From Begonia masoniana (lineage: Eukaryota > Streptophyta > Magnoliopsida > Cucurbitales > Begoniaceae), in assembly GCA_022432975.1 (NCBI GenBank), contig CM039505.1:47474544-47538543 (forward strand): a DNA stretch of 64,000 bases. The letters are read 5' to 3'. Under the pieces are notes generated by a model. That model saw only the letters and a list, made by a program, of their open reading frames with translations. It had not been told where the DNA came from and searched no databases. Positions 53,837-64,000 of this stretch are shown one piece after another (within the stretch, counting starts at the first letter, position 1; each line of letters opens with the position of its first letter). A program made the position numbers and the translations under genes.

Positions 53837-54412
53837 GAAAGGTCAGCCGGCCCCACCTTTGAGATCAAACACCTGTTCTTATACTACCTTCTCCCTCGAA
53901 TGATGAGTTCAATGTAGGGTAGTAATTTTAGGCACATTCTTGAATGGGAATAGGTGAAAAATGCATGTGGATTAGCCAAAAACATGTTGCGAAGGTGAAA
54001 AAAAACCAAACAGTTCCGTGCAATGTAATTTTAAGGGATTATTCTTCAAACCAATATTTAGAAATCTCCTAATAGTCCGTTATGTTGTTCCTTCGTTGCA
54101 AGGTGTTTCAAAAGTTTTGGAATGTTCTTCTATTTTCAAGGTCAACCATCTCCAATAGATGCTGATATAAAATGCAGTTACACATTGTTTCCCTCCAATT
54201 GCTAATTCAAAGGCTTGTATTCTTTGATGGGAAAAATGCAAAAAAAGGAAAGAGGTTTCGGAACTAGGCCCAAAAAAAAGGACAAAGGTGTTGGTTTTAT
54301 GCAAAATAAAGGAAAGTTGGTTTGCGAAATAGGCAAAAAAAAGGAGGAAAATCCCGCGGTTTTTGATTTTAGCACGGCTTTTTTTTTTTTTTTTTTTTTT
54401 CTGTTGCAGGAT
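53837..54412. other. Unassigned sequence with A- and T-rich runs
   Basis: No gene is supported. AGGCCCAAAAAAAAGG-like purine runs and a T22 tract (about 54379-54400) dominate. The predicted Lys/Phe-rich open frames are low complexity. Confidence 0.4.
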
Positions 54413-55269
54413 TTCGGGGAAAAAACGTGTATGCATGAGCATTTACAGACAGGAGACAGAAATAACACAGCAGACGTAAAGCAAAACACAGATAACTCAT
54501 AACATAACCTATGACTTATCTACCTAACAACAACCCGACAGAAATGAAAAACCTAGTATCTCCGTGATGTAGGGCCTTAAGGCCAAACCTACGCATGAAC
54601 TTACCCTGTTGTTCGTGAAGTTGTAAGTCTTGAAAGTGTTGCCTCGATGATGCACAAACCTATAACATGCACGCAAGGAAAATAAACAGAGCTGAAAATG
54701 CTAAGTAATCACTTAGTAGGACATACTCAAAACTCCATTCAAACCTTTAGAAAACTAACCTACGTGTTTTCATCCAAAAACCGTGAGTTTTCTCTAAAAT
54801 ATCTTAACCCTAAACTTCAACAAAACTTACATTTAAACTTGTCCAAACTCCTTAACTTTAGTAGATGATTACCTTCACTGGAGAAACTAGAGAAAACGAG
54901 AAAAAGCAGAGGTTTAAAATCGTCGCTGGTAGCCTGGAAGAGAGAAAGCAGAGAGGAGTGGAGAGATGAGAAGTGTTTCACGTAGGAGGAAGAGAAAAGG
55001 GCATTGGCTTCTTCAACAAATTTGTCAAGTGTCAATCATCCATTGGTTTTCTTCCCACCAACCTTAATTCCTTCCTAATTTGCCCCTCCATGCATTTCTA
55101 ACTAATGGTTTGTTTAGTCACACATTAGTTTGATTTTTATCCCATTATTCAATTCAATATAAGCTCCGTCGATTTTTTTTCCAACAAAATATTCATTGTA
55201 TTAATATTAAATTAATTCTGCTTAAATGATTCGGGGAATAATTATATAAGCAAAATGTCAGGTGTTACA
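54413..55269 (-). repeat. Partial Tekay C-family LTR (first)
   Basis: It shares ACGTGTATGCATGA, CCTAGTATCTCCGTGATGTAGGGCC, ATGAACTTACC and the ending CAGGTGTTACA with the Tekay C LTRs. Only the 5' half of the LTR (in element orientation) is present. It starts just after the T tract. Confidence 0.75.
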
Positions 55270-55318
55270 CACTTTCAGGCACATTGCAGAGATACAGTAC
55301 AGTAATACAGAATAGAAT

Positions 55319-56214
55319 GTCAGTCCCCGTCCCACACTTAACCAATACATTATATTCAGAATTTTATCTTTCTTAACTTCAAACCGTGTGCAGAAAATAT
55401 TTGCATGACTTTCGGAAAAAAACGTGTATGCATGAACATTCATTGAGCACAGACTTAACATACTGGAAAAACGGTTCTAAACGCACATAAATAACAGGAA
55501 ATCTAAACCATGCAATGAGCATGGCATTAAACTTACTTATGGCCGAATCATCGACCTAACTACCCAACAACGATTCTGACGACATTTTTAGCCTAGTATC
55601 TCCGTGATGTAGGGCCTTAAGGGCCAACCTACGTGTATGAACTTACCTGTTGTCCGTGAAGTTGCAAGCTTTGTTCGTGTAAATGTCCTCGGCGATTCAC
55701 GAATCTAAATCATGCACAATTGGACATTAACTCTAAACTTCAGCAAAACTAATAATAACTAACCTAAACTCGTTAACTATCTTAGAGGGTTACCTTTACT
55801 GAAGGAAACAGAAGAAAACAGGAGAAAATTTTTTTTGGAATTTGTCTGAGTTGTCTGGAAGAGAGGAAATAGAGAAGTGGTTCATGTAAGAGTGAAGAGA
55901 AGAGAGGAAGAGGAAGAGGAAGAGAGAAGGCATGGCTTCTTCGACAAGCTTGTCAAGTGTCAATCATCCATTGGCTTCCTCCCACCAACCTTAATTGACT
56001 TTCCATTTTGCCATTCCATTGGTTTCTAACCAATTGTTTTGTTTTGGTTGCACCTGGTTCGGTTTTCTACTAACATCCCAACACATTCCAAACAAACATC
56101 CATTATATTAAAAGCAAAATAATCTCGTACAATAACCCAAGGAATAATTCATGGCAAATAATTCCCGTTTAATAATTCAAGAAATATTTTCATGACAAAA
56201 ATGTCGGGTATTAC
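55319..56214 (-). repeat. Partial Tekay C-family LTR (second)
   Basis: It begins TCAGTCCCCGTCCCACACTT and ends GTCGGGTATTACA, directly abutting the 14-3-3 fragment. It is collinear with the first partial LTR and with 37990-38772. The two partial LTRs lie in tandem with about 50 bp between them. No TSD could be paired. Confidence 0.78.
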
Positions 56215-56509
56215 ACTCAGTCTCGATCTTGGATCTGTAGTCACTGATGACAGTGACATGGTCGTCATTGCCTCGGCTCTCCTCCTTCTGCTCGATGGAG
56301 GAAATGATGCACCACGAAGCCCTGCATGCTCCTATCACATTCTTGTAAGCGACAGAGAGAAGGTTTCGCTCTTCAACAGTGAGCTCCTCCTTGTCGACAA
56401 AGCCGAAGACTTTCTCCATGAACTCGACCATCTCTATGTAGCGCTCCGCCTGCTCAACAAGCTTCGCCATGTAAACGAACTCCTCGCAAGGGTAAAGTGC
56501 AACAGCCAT
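56215..56509 (-). pseudogene. 14-3-3 protein gene, N-terminal fragment
   Basis: The start ATG is at 56507-56509. The frame reads [20 protein letters not shown], then [35 protein letters not shown] and DYRSKIETE, which identify a 14-3-3 phosphopeptide-binding adaptor. About 96 of roughly 250 residues remain. It ends where LTR sequence begins at 56214, and the later helices are absent from the window. In the phospho-binding pocket region GARRASWR reads GACRASWC, so the pocket arginine equivalent to R60 is Cys. AKTVDVEEL-type sequence reads GFVDKEEL. It is a truncated, decaying copy. Confidence 0.88.
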
Positions 56510-56554
56510 TGTAGACGCGTAGAGCTTCGATTAGCCTTGAAAGAGAGAAGAGGA

Positions 56555-56725
56555 GGAAGAAAGAGAGGGGGGGCAAGCGGCCTGGCTCACGAGCCTGGCC
56601 TGCCGAGCCAACAAGTCAGCTCGTTGGGGACTGCCGAGCTCGGTTCTTGGCAGGCTTGCGAGCCCAGCCCCTGGGCTCGGCTCGCTACTGTAGCGAGCCG
56701 AACGGGCGAGCTGGAACAACTCTAG
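56555..56725. other. GC-rich GAGCC/GGCTC repeat block
   Basis: Dense inverted words (GAGCCGAGC, GGCTCGCGAG-like, CGAGCCC) form possible hairpins. It sits immediately upstream of the 14-3-3 start on the minus strand. It resembles the GGCTCG blocks at 35868-36600 and could be a small DNA-element remnant. Confidence 0.4.
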
Positions 56726-58035
56726 TTAATAACCTAATCTAGTTCTTTCAATTATTATAATCATTGAAATTTCAACTCATTGATGTGAACATTTTGTCGC
56801 AATGTGCCTAACATGTCTCATTTTATATTTGTTCTTCTAGCTAGTATTTTAAAAATAATTTGAGAGAAAATGAACCACAAAAAAAAGTACCATACCATTT
56901 AGACCTTATGCTTCCGATCATATATAGATTAGCTCTTTAGTTACTTTTTTGACCAATAAAATCTCTACTGTAAACAATTTAAACAATAATGTTAATTTAT
57001 CTGTTAAATAAAAATGTGAATTGAAGGTGTTTAACTAAATTTCTAACTTCTTTATCGATTTCTAACAAAATTTAAATTTTATCGCATAGTTTGAAATTGT
57101 CAGAAACAAGATCAATGAATTTTAAAATCATGTTAGAAATCGCCAAAGATGACTAAAAATCAAGTTAAATCCTCTCATTAAATGAAAAATGTGATATACA
57201 CGATCTGATTTTAACAGATAAATGACAACTAGATTCTGATTATAAAAAGAAATAGTATGAGGTCTAATAAATAATAAATTACAAATGTTAGGTTCTAAAT
57301 TATACTTTGATTTGTTGTAATTTAAATTAATAAAAAATATATTATTATAAGATTAGTTCAGTTTGAACTAGTTTTTGAAAAAAGGATTTTTCAACCGAAG
57401 AGAACTTTGGTTTTTACTCTATTCGTTCCAAGATTGGTTTTTCAAAAATTAGAACCGAAATCCTCAGTTTGGTTTGATTTACCCGATTCAACCCACCCCG
57501 ATTAAAATTTATGTTTTGAAAAAGCAGTAAGTAAAAACTTACGGCAGCAAAATCTTTAGAGAAGTAAAAAAGTTGTCTTTTCATATGGAATTTTGAAGAA
57601 CCATTATCTTGACTTGAAAAATAAAAAGTCTCATGCATTGAAAACGTGTTTCTTAACAAATATAGTTCTGTCTATTTTTTAGCCAACACAGACCATATTC
57701 GAGATGATAAGATTAGCTATAGAAGATATGCGACATTAAGGTGTTGATAAAATTGTGACCAAAAGAGATCAAGTACATTTGTTTTTGTTCAAGGGTAAAT
57801 ATTTAGTTCTCTTCGATTCTATTTTTCCATACAAATTGGCTCATGTTATGTTTTTTGGTTCTTCGCTGGATGCTCTACTAAGGCCTTGCTTTAATGAGCG
57901 ATAAAATTCAAAGTTTCAAAACGGGGGCTATCAGTCGTCTGCTGGAGTTTAATTTGTTAAATTTTTTTATAATTTGAGGTTTATTTTGTTAGAGTTAATA
58001 ATTTAAGAGTTTTTTTAAAAAAAACCCCTTAAAAA
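56726..58035. other. AT-rich intergenic DNA
   Basis: No gene, LTR or RNA gene was recognised. Short open frames are uncharacteristic. A segment near 57440-57500 has AACCGAAATCC and AACCCACCCCGAT words suggesting old DNA-element ends. Confidence 0.45.
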
Positions 58036-58930
58036 CCCTTAGAACCGGGAACCGTGGGAATACCGAGTTCCTTGTTGGCTTTAGTTCAGTTCTCAACAAT
58101 TTTCCTTTTTCCGACTGGCGACTGGCGACTGGCGATTGCGACTCCCGCGAGGCGCGAACCTCATCCTTCCGACTTTGAAGTCTGAAGTCTGAAGTTCCCG
58201 ACTCCCGTCTCTCTCTCGAATCTGTCTAACCTTCCTGATTTCTGTCTCTCTCTCCAGTCTCTACTTCAAGTTCAAGAGCCCTAAAATCGGAGTTGGAGTG
58301 GTGACTCTACTCTCTGTCTCGGGAAGTCTTCAACCCTTCCCGCCTCCCGCCTCTCTCTCGAATCTCTCTTCAGATTTCAGACTTTTGAAGTCCAGAGTAG
58401 TCCCGAGTCTGAATCTCTCTTCAGATTTCAAACTCGATTCTAAGGTATGAATTTAGTCCTTTAATGGCGGAAATGTCTTTCTCTAATTCTAATGCAGCTT
58501 TAATTTGCTCTGAAATTTTTGAGAGAAATTAGGATTTTTTTTTTTTTTTTTTTGTAAAACTATGTTTGGATTGAATTGAGGATTTTTTTTTATAAATCTA
58601 ATTGAACTAGATTAAACTACTAGAAGCTATTAGTTGGTGCTTGTTGAACTGTTCGGAATTGGTGTTTGTATTTTTGTTGAAAAGCTTAGAAAGTGTTTTT
58701 TCTCTATTTTTTGTCCTTTTACTTATCTCTTATATGAATATACGTACTAGAAAAGAAGCATTCGTAACGTTTCTGATTATGTGTTTTTGCATTTTACAAT
58801 TTTAACAAAAAAAAGAAAAATTAAAATTACAAAAATATTCGAGAGGAACCGGTTCCGGTCTTAAGAAACAAATCCCGAAATGACCGGTTCGGTCCTGTTC
58901 CAAGCGGGAACCAGTCCGTGCCCACCCATA
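58036..58930. mobile_element. hAT-like nonautonomous element, left end degraded
   Basis: It begins near GAACCGGGAACCG and ends GTGCCCACCCATA, close to the hAT terminus at 8800. GGTTCC/GGAACC subterminal words occur at both sides. The middle has a CT-rich UTR-like part (58200-58440), and a 7-bp unit (GACTGGC) is repeated near 58114-58140. The TAGGGGTGGGC left end and the TSD are not recognisable. Confidence 0.5.
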
Positions 58931-60782
58931 CTCCGCCCTTGTCAATAAGATATTGCCAATATTGAGTTGAGGCCTATATAGATTTCTTTTGAAGTCTTAC
59001 CTCAAAATGCATTTTCTAAATGAGAGAGACAAAGTGGAACTACATTCTCTCGCCCCAGCAAATCTTGTTCACTTTAACAACGTGGCAAATGATCACACAT
59101 TTTTCACAACTTTGTTCCTGGGTGTCCCTATTTTCTCATAACGAATCTAAGAAAAAAAATCTATTTATGTATATATTTTTCCCACCTTTCTTAATGCGAG
59201 AACTCTCTTTAGAAAAATAAGCATGCAGTCATTCTTATTCTCTCGAGACAGATTGCCACGTAAAATACCGAGTTTCACATAAACTAACATAAAAAATGAA
59301 TGATTTCACAATTAAACAACCAATTGAACTTTCTCCTACTATATTTTTTTTTACGAAGCAATGACGTTTTCTGTGTTTCATCTAAAGTAGCCAACAATTT
59401 CTTACATACACTTGCGTGTTTGTTCAAGTTTGAAATCTCATTTCGTACTAGATGACAGACGTATGAATTCTCACAGTAATTGCAAGTTGCTCAAGGATTA
59501 TCCGGGTCAATTGGTTTTTTTTTTTAGCGAAGTAATTTCATACTTCACATGTTTTACTTTTTTTCTTGCCCTCCATCATAATACTTTCCATCCTACAAAT
59601 TTGAAAAAATAAGCATTAAAATATAGATATAGCAAACATAATATTCAATGATGCAAACATTGAGTATACAAAAAAAAATAAGCATGAAAGTAAGAAACTC
59701 AAAAACAAAGTTCTAAGTTAAAGTTGCACTGATACTTTAATGAATAGAATGATGCTTCAAAGAAGATAAAAGCATGAAAGCCGTATAAGATCAGAAATCG
59801 CCAGAGGCAAATAAAAGGGTTGCACTGCCTCTGATTAATTTGACTCACCTGTTTTCTGTATTTCACTGCCTCTGTTCCCCCTCATTCAGTTTAACAACTT
59901 CAATCATTCATATTACATATTTTCCCTTTCTTATGACATATAATTAATTATGTTGTCATTACGTAGAATGTTATCATTAGCACTGAAATGTCAAAATCAA
60001 CGCAATTTTGATGTAACTCAGGTTGAAAATTATTTTTTAAGCAAATTTGTTAGGCTCGCCAAATTAGGGGAGACAGACTTTTTAAAGCTCGGTTCGTCCG
60101 ACTCGTTTGACATATCTAATAATATTACTCTTTTTTTAAGGAGTGAACTTGGCAGTTTGAGTCGAGCTCATTTCAAGCATAGCACTCAGCTGTGGAGCCA
60201 AACTTTTTCGGTCTTGGCCAAGTTTGGTTCAAGTAATCAAATGAGTCAACTCGATCAGCTTGCTAGCCCGGCGAAATACCAACTAACCAAGCAAGGCCCA
60301 ATGCTAAGCCCAGTTGTTTAGTCAGGTTCGTCAAACCGCTAGACGAGCCGAAAGACTCGACTCACAAAAACATGCTCTGGCCGAGTGCGGAATCTTCTTC
60401 CTCGGTCTCGGTGGTCCAACGCTGCGCTTACCCACCAAACCAGTCCATTTATGGTTCGAAAAATGGGCTGTTTTTACCGCTTGGCATTAGACCTCTTCCA
60501 CTATCAAGATGTTCCATAGTAAGGCGTGGGTTTGTTGTCTTTCACACCACCTGTTCCAATGTCTCCGAGAAGAATCTGAATGTGCTTCGAGTGTAGTCGG
60601 TTTTGTTTTTGTGTTGTTCGAAGATGTTCGAAAGAGGAGTAATATGACCAAGTTTTCAAGTTATGGGTGAAGTATCGTGGTCATTTATCTTTGCTACAAT
60701 CCAGATATTTCCTCAAACTTTTTCCCATTTTTGATTGAATTTGTTGCCAATTTTTCACGAATAAACCCTCTTAGGGTTTAGA
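58931..60782. other. Intergenic DNA and putative promoter of TPR-like gene
   Basis: AT-rich spacer with TE debris: GGCTCG/GAGTCGA words lie at 60050-60360. No complete gene was found. A 74-codon open frame at 60372-60596 has no family features. The 180 bp before the ATG at 60783 probably holds promoter and 5' UTR; I could not identify a firm TATA box. Confidence 0.45.
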
Positions 60783-63700
60783 ATGATTCGCATAGCCAGG
60801 ACGACGTTTATAGCCATGGGTACGGTGGCTCGAACTACCCGGTTCCCTTTCTCTTCACCTCCATTTTCAGCTTATTTGCCCACGTTTAGATTCCTCCATG
60901 GTGGAGTTGAAGCGAACCCAGTTACTCTTCAGATGATTAATTACGCCCTCTCTCACGCTAGGTGTCGGAAATCAGGTTCAAATCCTTGCTTAATTGTTTG
61001 TCATCGGATTGTAATTTCGCTTTTCTGAGAATTTTGGGTCATCATTTTCTTTTTCATAGAGGAATCGTATGCGCAAGGTCTTCTGGTGTTGGAGCAATGC
61101 CTCGCAAATCAGCTAAGCGAAGGCCCAGATACTGACGATTCAAGGGGATTGGCCTTGCTAGCCATGTCTACATTATCCTCTGAAAGGTAATTGTTTGGTA
61201 ACAACAGTGTTGGGTGTGGGTAAAACTGGCTTGAAAATGACGGGAGATGACAATTGATCATGAAAATAACGCACCCAGCTTTAACTAATCAAGGAAGAAC
61301 TCTTTAGAATTACATTTCACTCTTTGCTGCTGACATCAAGACTTTATTCCAGTTCATCGCATCCGCGATGAGGGTCGCCCCAGTTAGTTGTCATGCTCAA
61401 AATATCCTCAGGGTTGGACTGCTTTGATTATGAATTATAACTATTACATTGGGCATAACTCATTCTTGCAAACTGGCTTGCAAGGGGGAGGATGCCCGAG
61501 CGGTTATGTATAGACTTACGAAGTTCAATGTTACGCAAATTAGTCAATATTTCTATTTTTCAATGTTATTTGTAATAAGTAGTTTCTTGGTTGATTAATT
61601 TGTTGCATTTTATTCATGAAATGTGTGGGATTGGTATTAGTCTAGATACAACAAAATAATTCTATTAGATCTAGTATACTTATTAGATATGGTAAGTACA
61701 TTGTGTCAGAATTTAGAAATTCTATGGCTATCCGCATCTCATATTTAAGAAGATACTGTCACTCATTCTTACTAAGAAACTGAAAGAAATGAGGGGGACA
61801 AGGCAGACATAGATTAAGCTGTGGAACAATGTAGACTTTGAATGTTCTCCTATCTTTATTTTTTTCTTTCTTTGCGTTCTAGATGGGGTTGAATATGCTG
61901 TATTTCAATTTGACATCTATATGTATTTGGTTCCTTTAGAGGTGATGCCATTGATGCAGTCGATAGGCTGCAAAAAGTTCAGGATTTAGCATACTCTTCT
62001 CTTGGTGTTAAAGGTGAAATTTAGAGACTTGGTAGTTCGCTTACTGGTTTTATTGGGCTCTTGAAATTAGCCGTATAACATCATCTGGTTTTCGTTATAG
62101 TTGCTGCAATGGAAGCTCTTGTGGGACTTCATCTTCAACAAGGGCAGGTAAACAGTCTCTTCAATCATTCATCCTCCGTGGGGTATATAATATTTGAATA
62201 TATTGGTGATGTTTCTCAATCCGTAGGATGATACTGCATCGATGATCGCAGATAAATGCTTAGAGATTTCGAAACATAAAGAATCAAAAGGCGATGAAAA
62301 AAAGTTTGAGATGATAAAAGCCCGTGCAAGAGCAGTAAAAGGATTGGTAGAACTTGTCAATGGTAATCTTGATGAAGGTATGTCACTGCAAATTGCTGTT
62401 ACTCTGTTTTCTTCCTTTTTCTCTTAAATTTGCTGAATGTTTTGCTGTTCTTCAGCTGGGTCTCTGTTTGAAGGATTCCTAGCTAGTCCAGGTTGTGCTG
62501 GTACGACTCTAATTTTTTGTTTTTTTTTAATAACAAGCTTGCACTTGGTATTAATGGCATCATCATCTGTAGGTAGTGCTGCTTTGTCATATGGAGAATA
62601 TTTACATATCACACAGAACTTTACGTCCGCAAAAGACGCATACCGGAAAGTTATGGAAGAGGGGTCAGAGAATAAAGATTTAAGCGATCCATTTGTGTTG
62701 GCAGCTTGTAACATGTCCAAGGAGGAAGTGTTTTTGGCGGCAACATGTTTATCAGGCCAGCTTGAGTCGCACTTATGGTAAAGTCATAATTTCTGCTTTT
62801 TGAAGATCCTCTAATTGTTTGATCACCTTACATCACTTTTTTTTATTCATGGATGTGTTCTTCAGTAACTTTACTGAGGCTGAGGAAATTTTGACAAGGG
62901 CATTGACTAAAACAGAGGAACATTTTGGTATGACCTTTGTTCTCTGGTTTTCTTCGGTGTTTTAGTGGGATCTATGGTCATACTGTGAAGTCGATTAATG
63001 GAGAGGATGCGCGATTTTATGTAGGCTCTCATCATCCGAAGGTGGGGATTGTTTTAACATGCATAGCACTCATGTTTCGAGGTAAAGCGGTGAAAGAGCG
63101 TTCAAGTTCACTCTTGATACAAGAGGTCAGAACTTATACATAATTCTGTCCATTTTAATCTTGTCCATGATTTGCAGATAAAATTAATGTTCGTCTCTAT
63201 GGGGTCTTATGGATGAGTAAATTGGTTCTGTCGAAGTCTTTTATGGAACCAAATTCTCAAATTGCAAACCGAGTTCTCTTTTCTTCAAAACTCTCTGGTT
63301 GAAGCATATAAATCTTTTCTTCAAGTTTTCCACGAATAAATGCAGTTTTCACGACTAACTGCTATAACTGTTAGTCAAATATAGCACACATCGCAAGTCA
63401 AACCACGAGAAAATATTTCATTGAAGTCAATGCCTTCTTTCTGAGCATATTCTTGTACCACGAATTAACTCATATTAGTTGGCGTGTTTATTTGAACTTG
63501 TGCAACATCTCATGTTCATTCTTGTTGTGAAAGAAGCTCTTCTTTTATAATGAAGGTATTTTCGTATTTGATTGGCAGGGACTATATAGGAAGGCATTGG
63601 AAATGCTTAAAGCCCCATCATTGGATAGCAAAGGTTTGGATGGATCTCTGCATATTTTTTTCAGTCCCAGTCTGATTTATAGATGATTTATTCGTAATTG

Positions 63701-64000
63701 TTCTCCTATAATTGTGTAGAAGATGAAGAAAAGGAAGATCGAGGCGATATTGTGACCCTTGCGACAGGTGAGATCAAGCATCTGACCGATGACATTTTCA
63801 AAGCAATTTTTCACGATTCCGCCAATGAATTACTATCAGTAATGGATGAACTAGGAAGTTTTGTCTCCATAGATTTGATGAATTGGAGCATATTGTTTTT
63901 CATTGACACGATTGGCCTTTCAGGTGCATATTCGGAAATTCTATGTCTCCAGCAGAACCGAAAGGCTCAAGGAGAGAAAATGGAGATTTGGGCTCAGCAC
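60783..64000 (+). CDS. TPR-like helical-repeat protein, 12 exons, 3' end outside window
   Basis: Exons inferred from GT-AG sites and phase: 60783-60975, 61060-61186, 61940-62013, 62101-62147, 62227-62377, 62456-62500, 62573-62777, 62866-62927, 63025-63125, 63579-63633, 63720-63767, 63924-64000+. They join without a stop into 395 residues. The first 45 residues are Arg/Ser/Thr/Phe-rich with almost no acidic residues, which suggests an organelle targeting peptide. The rest is helical: GLLVLEQCLANQLSEG, then DAVDRLQKVQDLAYSSLGVK, SYGEYLHITQNFTSAKDAY and FTEAEEILTRALTKTEEHFG. The last two resemble tetratricopeptide repeats. GSHHPKVGIVLTCIALMFR is a conserved-looking block after them. I recognise it as a conserved plant TPR-like protein of unknown function; no enzyme motif is seen. 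Intron two (61187-61939) is longest. Confidence 0.85.

Noticed and set aside
54202..54502. Lys/Phe-rich open frames of about 95-120 codons
   Set aside because: They arise from A- and T-homopolymer runs read on both strands; low complexity.
60372..60596. 74-codon open frame upstream of the TPR-like gene
   Set aside because: No family features; it follows transposon-like GGCTCG sequence and probably overlaps promoter DNA.
61488..61560. tRNA-Ser-like start (GATGCCCGAGCGGTTA) in intron two of the TPR-like gene
   Set aside because: It has an A-box-like region only; no matching acceptor stem or T-arm could be paired downstream.
1..64000. CRISPR arrays, bacterial operons or phage-type systems
   Set aside because: The window is plant nuclear DNA; the tandem arrays are LTR minisatellites without unique spacers.

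Overview
The window is plant nuclear DNA, most likely from a eudicot. Supporting signs are spliced genes with GT-AG introns, a Cassandra-type TRIM carrying 5S rRNA sequence, Ty3/gypsy chromoviruses of the Tekay and CRM-like types, hAT and Mutator-like miniature elements, and fragments of plant PDS5, myosin XI, TAF2, 14-3-3 and RING-ligase genes. I do not name a species. About four fifths of the window is nested retrotransposon sequence. One host gene, cut by the right edge, looks intact.

Layout. 1-2160: a Cassandra element in a decayed hAT-type element, then a Ty1/copia RNase H remnant. 2194-25298: a nested stack whose layers can be ordered by 5-bp target-site duplications (TSDs). An outer solo LTR (TSD ATATT) holds a large minus-strand composite at 3111-19080 (TSD ATGTC) and a solo LTR at 19598-24508 (TSD TCGAC). 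The second solo LTR holds a third at 21876-24402 (TSD TTTTT). The composite carries a CRM-like integrase split by a plus-strand Tekay element at 3631-11640 (TSD CTTTG). That Tekay element is itself hit by a foldback element (TSD GGACT) and a hAT element (8-bp TSD).

25367-35862 is a minus-strand Tekay element (TSD ACTGT) whose 3' LTR holds a further solo LTR (TSD GAGAG). 36613-46733 is another minus-strand Tekay element (TSD TATGT), with a 15-17 bp minisatellite in both LTRs that is grossly expanded in one. 46734-50640 is AT-rich spacer with a perfect hairpin and a Mutator-like foldback MITE (9-bp TSD). 50641-53736 holds a 531-bp tandem duplication and a broken RING-ligase-like gene ending at a 100-N gap. 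53837-56509 holds LTR pieces and a truncated 14-3-3 gene. 58036-58930 is a hAT-like remnant. 60783-64000 is a 12-exon TPR-like gene whose exons join in one frame.

The most interesting object is the minus-strand cassette at 16437-18365. It joins intronless, partly frame-continuous pieces of four unrelated host genes (sucrase/ferredoxin-like, PDS5, myosin XI, TAF2) next to an LTR with a primer binding site and a CRM-like integrase tail. It looks like a non-autonomous retrotransposon that captured several host mRNAs. All retroelement coding regions here are broken by stops or frameshifts, and several have lost catalytic residues.
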